A stretch of 25,563 nucleotides of DNA. Source: Hypsibius dujardini. Taxonomy: Eukaryota; Tardigrada; Eutardigrada; Parachela; Hypsibiidae. The stretch is taken from the NCBI GenBank assembly GCA_001579985.1, contig LRSR01010129.1:1-25563 (forward strand), given 5' to 3'. Position 1 is the stretch's first letter. Every line of letters starts with the position of its first letter. Of the stretch, positions 18,278-25,563 are shown piece by piece. The position numbers and the translations under genes are program-made. The notes below the pieces were generated by a model. That model was given only the letters and a program-made list of their open reading frames with translations. It did no database searches and was not told the origin of the DNA.

Positions 18278-18471
18278 GCCTGTCTGTCTGTTGATTGATT
18301 TGCTGCTTTTGATTGATCAGGTTGAGTCTGTGGCTTTTTGTGATTTCTCAAAAACCTCAAGACATTGCGTGCATATATTTCTTATATTATTAAATTTATT
18401 AAAAATATAAATATTTTATTTATTGCAAAAGATAAAATTTTTGTCTGATGAGATATTTTGTTTTTGTTGCG
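17613..18471. other. Spacer with a (CTGT)n tract, no gene supported
   Basis: Two segments (about 17720-17770 and 18150-18200) share ggttttccctggaa and nearby words, a weak local duplication. 18200-18292 is (GT)n passing into (CTGT)n. The remainder is AT-rich with only spurious frames. Confidence 0.6.
18200..18292. repeat. Compound (GT)n-(CTGT)n microsatellite
   Basis: About nine GT units run into about 20 CTGT units with single variants. Confidence 0.9.
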
Positions 18472-19563
18472 ATGCTCTCCAACCCGTCTTGACCATGTAT
18501 TCCACCCCTTCCACAAGGATAGTCTGCATCGGTTGCGCTGAAATGGAACAAGCTGGCCCAAGATCAGAAAAAGATTAGAAACAGATCCGGCAAGTAAGGA
18601 ACGGCATTTTGGTTCCCTTCCATAAGGAACGGCACGACTTTCCGGTCGGTCATGACTACGAGCAGATCCTGACTTGTCAGAGTGGACACAACTTTTACTT
18701 CTGCAAAGCGGACAGTATACGGTTGCGACAGCTCAACAGCACCGCGATCGGCTTTGGGGACATTTCAATTAACCTGGTTGGCCTAGGAGCATTCGTGGAG
18801 GACCCGCAGGTAGAGTTGTTTTTGGATTAATATAAATAGTGATTGAAATTGGCCATTATACGCTTTATATCTTAAAATAAATTATTGTTCGTTTAATTCA
18901 AAATCAGACGCCTTGTTACGTGTGGATTTATAATGTAATGTAAATAAATGTATAATTCAAAATTACTTTAAAATACCGCAAAAGGTCGTTTTGTATTGCA
19001 AACAAAAAATTAAAAATGATTTAATTTGCAATAGAAAACTTTGTTAAATTAATCGAATCATTTTTAATTTAATTCAACAGCAGACTTTGTTATATGCTGA
19101 TTTTTAATTTAATTTAAATTCAAAAGCTTGATCTAAGCAAAACTATCCACAGGACACTGCAACGACATTTCTGCCAGGGTACTAGTACCCACAAGCGTTG
19201 CTGGAAAGCATCTCGCTCAGCGCTGACGTTTACTGCTGCAGCCCTCCGGTTCTTCCTCGTGACTGTTCTCGCGGGTTTAGACTAGTTTACGGAGACCCTG
19301 TGACCACGGCGGTATTGGAAACATCACCGTCCACCGACTCCACGGCTGATGCGCCAACAGACATGACCACCATGCTGACATCTTCTCCACCTTCAATGAC
19401 TTCACCTCAAACGGGTGGAATACCAGCTCTGCAATCCAATGACGGTTGGATTCTGCGGGTGGTGGTGATTGTTTGTGGCGTTGTTGTGGTCATCGTGTAC
19501 CTTGGGTGTTTGTTATATCTCTTCTGTCGACATACTGGTTACGGTCGCCTTGCCCAAGTTTGA
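18472..19563 (+). pseudogene. Disabled copy of gene A
   Basis: The sequence aligns with gene A from its signal peptide to its end, including the intron. Exon 1 equivalent is 18472-18809, exon 2 equivalent 19153-19563, with splice sites kept. Lesions: the first 13 or so codons, including the start, have no match; 4 bases are missing in the signal peptide (ctctctctccaat reduced to ctctccaac); GAG became TAG (RSEKD-stop); TGG became TAG in exon 2 (LPGY-stop). The downstream frame is open and keeps cysteines, stalk and membrane segment (VVVIVCGVVVVIVYLGCLLYLFC), so decay may be recent or the 3' half may be used from another start. Tail sequence differs from gene A (HTGYGRLAQV). Confidence 0.8.
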
Positions 19564-19671
19564 ATGACCGTCTGGCCGTGATTATGACAATATTACTGTT
19601 CTTTTTTTTCGTCTGTGAACTGTGATCCCGTTTTGCATTGAAATAGCTTCCGAAAGTTCAGAACTGAGCCT

Positions 19672-20050
19672 TTGTTTCGATGTGCAGTACATGTCAATTC
19701 GCATAATAAAAAATATTCAAAATCGAACAAACGAAAGGTCGTCCTCAATTATGGATCTTCCTTTGTGTTGAGGAATTCTTTCTTGCGACTACCAGTGGTC
19801 TATGATGTTTGTTCGGCTCGTTTTGTAGAACGAGTCCCCAAATCAGGTTCGATTAACGTAGTAAACATGTACCTTGCATCTGTCCAATGTAAATTTAATT
19901 GCAGATTCACTCAATTAGAGAGTACAACTGCCAAACCAAACACGACTATCATCAGACTAGAAGGGACCGCAAAAAATAAAATCAAAAACACCGAGCTTCT
20001 CAATCATATCATCCGACCTGGCTGAACCAACCCACAATCTACACAGCCTC
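19672..20050. repeat. Dispersed repeat R, copy 3
   Basis: Matches 4338-4722 of copy 1, including caggttcgattaacgtagta, aacatgtaccttgc, ccgcaaaaaataaaatc and atcatatcatccgacct. It follows the gene A pseudogene as copy 1 follows gene A and B. Ends near acacagcctc, just where copy 1 runs into its CAGA tract. Confidence 0.8.
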
Positions 20051-20242
20051 CTAGGAATGCCCATTAGCAACACAGGTGAGCGCTGGAGAATCAACCGGCG
20101 ACGCACCACCACCCCCATGGCTTAACCAACGGCGTGAGACCAAAAGGAAACAAAACAAAACGGAAAACAAAAAACCCTTTCCACGTTAAACAGCAGCAGC
20201 TTGTGCGCAGAGGGAGACGAACGAAGGAAATGATCCCAGCAC
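20051..20242 (-). other. 3' flank of the ATP8A-like gene
   Basis: Downstream of the minus-strand stop (20243-20245). T-rich on the minus strand; no AATAAA is seen close to the stop on that strand. The real 3' UTR may run into repeat R, where an ATTAAA reads near 19899. Confidence 0.35.
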
Positions 20243-21443
20243 TTAATGGTACGGCGGCTGCTGCGGATGAACCCTCTGTAGACTGTTCACCGATAACCGC
20301 TGCATCCGTTCCCGATTGGGGACGGAGTCCGTCGCACCGTACAAACTGACGACGCGCGCCTGCGAGACCGCCCCGCCTTCGTCCTGCGAAAAGGCATAAC
20401 CTCTCTGCTGAGGAGGACCGGCAGGCGTGGCAGTTGCCGACGTCGGGGCATGGCGTCCCATCATGCCAAGGAGGGTGACGTTCTCCAGCAGCGGTCGCGG
20501 TTTGACCACGTCCAGAAAGACATCCAGATCGGTGATTCCGAGACTTTCCATGCGGCGGACCGTGTCGACGACGCTGGTATAGCCGGTATTGTTGACGGCC
20601 TTGTAGAGCACGTCAAAGAGGAGAGTGGTGATGGGGATGAAGATGAGACCGAACCAGAAGAGCCACGAGCTGAACATGGCATCCGCCTGGAAAATGAGGA
20701 GGTATAAACTCATGACGGGAAGATTTGTTTGAAAATTTAAATGACCGTCAAAAAGCAGAGAGGCAAATAAATAAGAGGCATTTTAGTCCTCTAACCGAAA
20801 TAAAAAATGTCCTTGAGAAACAAAACTTACGATTCCCACGAAGTCTTCTCCAAAGCCGAGGAAATGCGGCCAGATCTTGGAGTAAATCGGCAAGAAGACA
20901 AACCAAGACACGATGCTGCCCCAGATGCCGACGTGCGTGAACACCGACCACGAGCTCGTCTCTAATCCTGCTTTCAGACAGACCACCACGATGACGTAGG
21001 TAAACGCCGCAGCGCCGAAGAGAAAGCCTCCCGACATTTGGCCGTCACTCCACAGCACGCCTTGGAAGAAGATGCCGTAAGTCAAGCTGAAAATCACGGC
21101 TGCGTGGATCAGGGACGAAAAGATCCACCGCCAGAACACGGCGTAGTTGAAGAGCTCCCCGCGTTGACTGACCCCGTAGAGGATCGGGTAACGCATCCGG
21201 CTATCGGCACTACAGCTGCGGTCGAAGATACCGATGATGAAGGGCGGCGCGGCGGTGAAGCAGATGTTGTACAGACCGATGGTCCAGCGCTCAAACATGG
21301 TCACGCCGGAGAAGCCGCTGGTGATGGCGAAGTAGAACTGCATAACGTACAGGCAGATGTTCTTGTGGTAGCAGTAGAGGATGAGTTTGGAGATGCGTTC
21401 GTATGACCAAGCGCCGTGTACCAGAAGAAGCCGTTGCAGAAAC
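20243..21443 (-). CDS. ATP8A: ATP8A-like last two exons: membrane domain and tail
   Basis: The exon 21443-20831 (613 bp) encodes TM5 onward from [20 protein letters not shown], through [20 protein letters not shown] and CLKAGLET. The last exon (20686-20243) encodes the final helix ([24 protein letters not shown], spaced here for length) and the cytoplasmic tail, which contains a Pro/Gln run and ends in QQPPYH before the stop. In ATP8A-type pumps the tail is autoinhibitory; that this tail does the same is inference. Confidence 0.85.
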
Positions 21444-21925
21444 CTGTAACAAAAACAAGCGTTGAAGACAAGTCGACTATCACCGAACGCTTCTCTCAAT
21501 CCTCTGGCCGACATTTGTCTGCTGTAACGCTCCCAGCTGGATGAGTTCGTCAATCGGCAAGTAATTCTGATGTTTGCTCTTGCTCGCCTTGTGCTAATCT
21601 CCTCGGTCAGCGCGGTCAAAAATGTTGTTTGGCAAGGCTAACATCTACCCTGGGATTGGTATCTCTTTCTGATATGGTCAATCGGGTGCAGGAGAAGCAG
21701 AAGTTCGGCTTCTCCTTCCTGAGGGTTGACACTTCTCTAACACAGCAGCCTCGAACTATTAGAATGCAAGTCACGCTGGGTTTGGCCCAGAAACCATTCA
21801 TTAATTAGGCCAACCATAGGGTGGTTGTCCTGTCGGGATGACGGTCTCGATTGACGATGTCTGGACCTGCTTCATCCACTGGTGATCAACTGCTCACTGA
21901 CGTACCAAACCTCCTTTTGACTTAA

Positions 21926-21956
<31 letters not shown>

Positions 21957-23245
21957 CATACATACAAGCAGACAGATAGACACACCGACAGACACACACA
22001 GACAGACAGACGAGACAGACAGACAGACAGACAGACAGATAAGACAGGTAGGTAGGCAGGCAGACAGTATTGCAATCACCGTTGGTCTTACCACCAGCAT
22101 AGTAAACTATTTTAGCAGCACAAGAGTTTATCTCACCACTTTGACTGTTAAACAAAAATTCGCATTTTTCTTACCTGAATTGTCCAATTGCATAGTCCGA
22201 AGCACACACCGCCTGCAGACCCTCCTTCCCGCTGATGCCCACTCCAATATGCGCGGTCTGGATCATCGCCACATCATTAGCGCCGTCTCCGATGGCCAGT
22301 GTGATGTCCCGCGGATTAGTCACCCGCACCAGCGACACCACGTCAGCCTTCTGAATCGGTGAGGCGCGGCAACAAATCACCGCCTTGCACTGCGTCGCCA
22401 AGTCAAAAAAATCCTTCCGCAGGTCCACAGACAAGGCATAGTGCAGCGCGCGCCCGTCCACGATCAGACCGCATGGTGCGCTGGCATCGTGCAGTTCACC
22501 GCGGAATTTGTACAGCATCTCGCGCACCCGGTCGAGGGAGGTCTCGTTGAGCGTGAACAGAGTCATGCCTTTGGTGAGGAGGTTGCAAGAGTGCCCGATG
22601 TTGACGGCGGTCTCCATCTGTCGCAACAACAAGTGCTGAATGTGCAGTTTAGGTGCTCCCTAATTATTGATCATTTAAAAATAATCAAAATCAGCACTAA
22701 AACAACGGTTAACACTCGCTCAAGTAACCAAAGATATGACGCGCTGCGTGTTGAGATTTATTGAAAAGGAGTAACATGCACGAATTTGATTCTTCTCTAT
22801 TCTGTTGTTATTAAGTATTACGAATTCTTTATTTTCGTTTTGTTTTCCTCGTTACGGGAGAAACCTCGCGATACTTTAAAGTCATTTACCTTGTCGCCGG
22901 TCAGCACCCACACCTTGATGTCGGCCTTCCTGAGTTGGGCGATGCATTCGGGAACGCCCTCTTGGAGGCGGTCTTCGATAGCGGTCGCACCGATCAGTTG
23001 AAGATTTCGCTCGATAACATTACAGGCCTCGGCAATCTACACACGAGAAAAACTCTCATATTGCATGCCTAGTTTGTCTGTCTGTCTGTTTATCTATCTG
23101 TCTGTTTGCCTATCTGACTGCCTGTCCATCCGTCTGCCTGTCCGTCCGTCTGCCTGTCTATCTGTCTACCTGTCTGTCTGCCTGCCTGCCTGCCTGCCTG
23201 TCTATCTGACTGCCTGCCTGCCTGTCTATCTGACTGACTGCCTGA

Positions 23246-23305
<60 letters not shown>

Positions 23306-25215
23306 GTCTTTAGTCGGGTTACGCAGACACCACCTTGAGTAATGCATCTGTAAGTCTGTTGGTCTGTCGATTAGCTTGTCTCGCATCTGTCTCCTCTCCG
23401 TACCTTCTCCTTCCGTCTGTCCATGCTGGTCGCGGCAATCACAAACTGCTTCTTCCACTCCGTGTAAAACTCCGGCGCAATCTCCGTCGTGGCAATGCAA
23501 AGCGTCCGGAAGCCGTGCCCGGCAAATTCATCCAGCTGAGCAATGGTGCGGTCCAAGTAGGGCTGATGCGGGGCCAGCCGATCGCAGATGACCGAATCGG
23601 CGCCCTTACACATGAGCAGGATGCGGCCTTCCGGTGTGCGTACCAGCACGGACATCCGTTTTCGCTCACTCGTGAACTCCAGCACTTCCAGCAGTTCGTA
23701 GTTCAACACGTCATACCTACACAACATCGAGCGTGTAACGCGGAAATTAGTCAAACAAGAACAGACGCAGCGTCTGCAGACGCAGCGAGTGAAGCCAAAA
23801 TTCAATCATAGTTGCCACATAAATCTTTCGTAAATCACAAGCATGTATAAATCAACATAAAAGAATTTAAAAACAAAATCTAATTAAATAAATCGATATT
23901 CTGACAAAATGGAAGACTGAATATAAGACACCGACAAATTTAGTCTTTCATACTTTGGCTCGCCGCCGCGATTGTCCGCACGACTCCGCACCCGGACGCT
24001 AATGTGATTAGGTTCGCGTTTGAGGAAGGTATAATCCAACGACGCGGCTGCCTTGACAAGTGCGGCTTCATCCGGACTAGCAGCCAAGTAGATGGGCTTA
24101 TTCGGCTGATCGGGATTAGGCTCCGTCACGACGGTGTGGCACAGCGAAACGGCCAGGAGGAACTCGTGGATGATGCCGGCCTGCGGAGTGTTCATCCTCA
24201 GGTTCTGCGTCATCGTGGTGTCGATGAAGGTCTCCTGGGTGGAACTGTGGTCGCCGTAAACGACTCCACCGGCACTGCACTGCCGGAAGATCATCTTGTT
24301 CTCCGTCAACGTCCCCGTTTTGTCCGAAAAAATGTATTTCACCTACAAAAAAGCAATAAGGGGAAAAAATATATATATATAAATTATATTTGAAATAATT
24401 CTATAAAGCTGTACTTGTCTGAGACTAATCATCTTTCTTGGTCATTACAACGTCTCTAGAATTCATCCAAGCTAATAAATTTCAAATGCACATCACTTTC
24501 ATGGAAGAGCTCAGTATTTTCACAAGAAGAACATAAATAATCTCCTGATTTTAGTATTTTATTCCCATTCGGGAATATAAAATTAAACGAGCAGTAATAA
24601 ACCGGCAATCAATTCACCAATCAACTGAACGCCGTAGTGCTCAAATCAACAATTAAATCAATCAATTAATCTGTCCCCAGCAGGGTTAAGCAGATCAACA
24701 GAGGCGCTTCTCGAATTCCTCAGCTAAAAAATCAGGCAGTCAACAGCTTCCCATGGGTCTCATTTCATGAAATGTTGGCCGACTGACGTCATCGCCGGTT
24801 GAAACACAGAAGCCGGAAATCGATACGCATCTCGTCTCGAAACACTGACTTTGCCTTTAGTCACACAGAGGGTCCTCCTTCATTTTACGATCGAGTTACG
24901 CGGCGACCTGCCGATCGCACACACAAGGACGACACGCCCAGCTCCATCCCTTTCAAACGGATGGTGTCGCATTGTTTATTCAGAGGTGATCCACCAGCAA
25001 GATGAACACACGACGCACCACTCTAAGCGCTTGAAAATTACACTCAAAATGCCGCTCTCAATAACGAGACACGCATCATGAGTACGAGGGTGCGACAAGG
25101 GGGAGGTTGTCTATTGTTTATTTATGCAGTAATGTACCTGGCCTAAATCCTCATTCAAATTTGATGTCCTGGCGACGGCGGGAGTGCCCGATGCCGAGTC
25201 ATACATTTCCAGATC
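20243..25215 (-). CDS. ATP8A: P4-ATPase phospholipid flippase, ATP8A-like (3' part)
   Basis: Exons, in transcript order: 25215-25138, 24342-23954, 23716-23404, 23036-22890, 22617-22175, 21443-20831, 20686-20243. Six GT-AG introns have matching phases, giving 808 residues plus stop. The 5' exons (actuator domain, TM1-4) are off the right edge. Motifs in order: [28 protein letters not shown] with phosphorylated Asp in DKTGT, nucleotide-domain [17 protein letters not shown], hinge GDGANDV (visible residues 419-425), then TM5-10 and a tail of about 95 residues rich in Pro/Gln. GFSG...[10 protein letters not shown] and [23 protein letters not shown] match class 1a ATP8A proteins best. Such pumps move phosphatidylserine to the cytosolic leaflet, usually with a CDC50 partner. 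It converges with the receptor gene. ATP8B or ATP10 assignment is less likely. Confidence 0.88.
21444..22174. repeat. ATP8A-like intron 5 with microsatellite and unknown repeat
   Basis: 21929-21966 is (ACAT)n and continues to about 22066 as (CAGA)n. From 21616 to 21900 is a GC-balanced stretch with an open minus-strand frame but no recognisable protein or partner in this window; its composition suggests an older insert. Confidence 0.6.
23072..23305. repeat. (CTGT)n passing into (CTGC)n in ATP8A-like intron 3
   Basis: The tract opens as CTGT, mixes CTGT, CTAT and CCGT units, then becomes a long run of CTGC units (about 23239-23304). It lies between the exons 23404-23716 and 22890-23036, and accounts for nearly all of the intron. 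Confidence 0.9.
24343..25137. other. ATP8A-like intron 1 of the visible part
   Basis: The intron holds repeat T copy 2 (24735-24905), a short hairpin (ttattccc/gggaata, about 24560-24583) and AT-rich filler. No gene is supported. Confidence 0.6.
24735..24905 (+). repeat. Dispersed repeat T, copy 2
   Basis: Same orientation as copy 1 at 5480-5660. Landmarks: gtcaacagcttcc, tgacgtcatcgccg, catctcgtctcga, tttgcctttagtcaca and cattttacgatc. Confidence 0.75.
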
Positions 25216-25563
25216 CTGTAGAAAGAGCAACGGATCTCAGTTAATCCCGTATGAGAAATCCAGGCAGGAATTAGCTAGGGACTGCGAAATCAGGAAGGCA
25301 TAGACAAGCACGAAAGCTGCAGACAGACACATACACAAACATTCAGACAAGTAGCCATTCACACAATCAGACATATACGCAGAATGGCAAACAGACAAAC
25401 AAAAGAACAGAAAGGCCGGTAGGCATGCAGGCAGACAGACATACAGAAAGATTGACAGACAGAGAGGCAGATAGATAGGCAGACAGACAAGCAGAAGATA
25501 AGCAGAAGACAAGCAGAAGACAGACAGATTTACAGACAGATTTACAGACAGACAGACAGACAG
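25216..25563. repeat. Intron with degenerate (CAGA)n tract to window edge
   Basis: Upstream intron of the ATP8A-like gene. From about 25318 to the last base it is an imperfect CAGA array, perfect over the final units. The exon encoding TM4 must lie further right. Confidence 0.85.

Noticed and set aside
21038-21406. 122-codon plus-strand frame opposite the ATP8A membrane exon
   Set aside because: Antisense shadow; the minus strand encodes clear P4-ATPase sequence.

Overview
This window looks like nuclear DNA from an animal. Its two main genes are split by many GT-AG introns and encode metazoan membrane-trafficking proteins. Introns are mostly short (59 to about 800 bp), exons are GC-rich against AT-rich introns, and imperfect (CAGA)n/(CTGT)n microsatellites recur. 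I think a flatworm, possibly a tapeworm, is the best guess, but that is inference from style and not a diagnostic sequence.

Layout. 1-4722 is a repeat-rich block. It holds a small two-exon gene for a type I membrane protein (gene A, 1966-3128) and a small single-exon membrane protein gene (gene B, 3732-4175). 4926-5345 is a decayed hAT transposase end. 5802-14566 (+) is an 18-exon gene for a sortilin-related receptor (SorLA/SORL1-like). All 17 introns are GT-AG and the phases agree, giving 1490 codons plus stop: signal peptide, furin-type propeptide site, VPS10 propeller, ten-cysteine module, YWTD-like propeller, EGF-like module and nine LDL-receptor class A repeats. It then stops with no fibronectin III domains, membrane segment or cytoplasmic tail. 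14573-20050 is a second repeat-rich block, paralogous to 1-4722 but rearranged. It holds a pseudogene of gene A, two inverted copies of an exon-like fragment, and a copy of part of an ATP8A exon. 20243-25215 (-) holds the last seven exons (808 codons) of a class 1 P4-ATPase flippase (ATP8A-like). Its 5' part lies beyond the right edge.

The two large genes are convergent, with the second repeat block between them. SorLA-type receptors sort cargo between Golgi, endosome and cell surface, and P4-ATPases make membrane asymmetry in the same compartments, so a trafficking theme is plausible. Their adjacency alone is not evidence of joint function.

Most interesting points: (1) the SorLA-like reading frame ends 7 bp before the paralogous block begins, suggesting the receptor lost its anchor and tail when that block arrived, or that further exons lie elsewhere; (2) gene A and its disabled copy, an unrecognised membrane protein family; (3) paralogous blocks bracketing the receptor; (4) exon capture from ATP8A; (5) foldback elements in three receptor introns.
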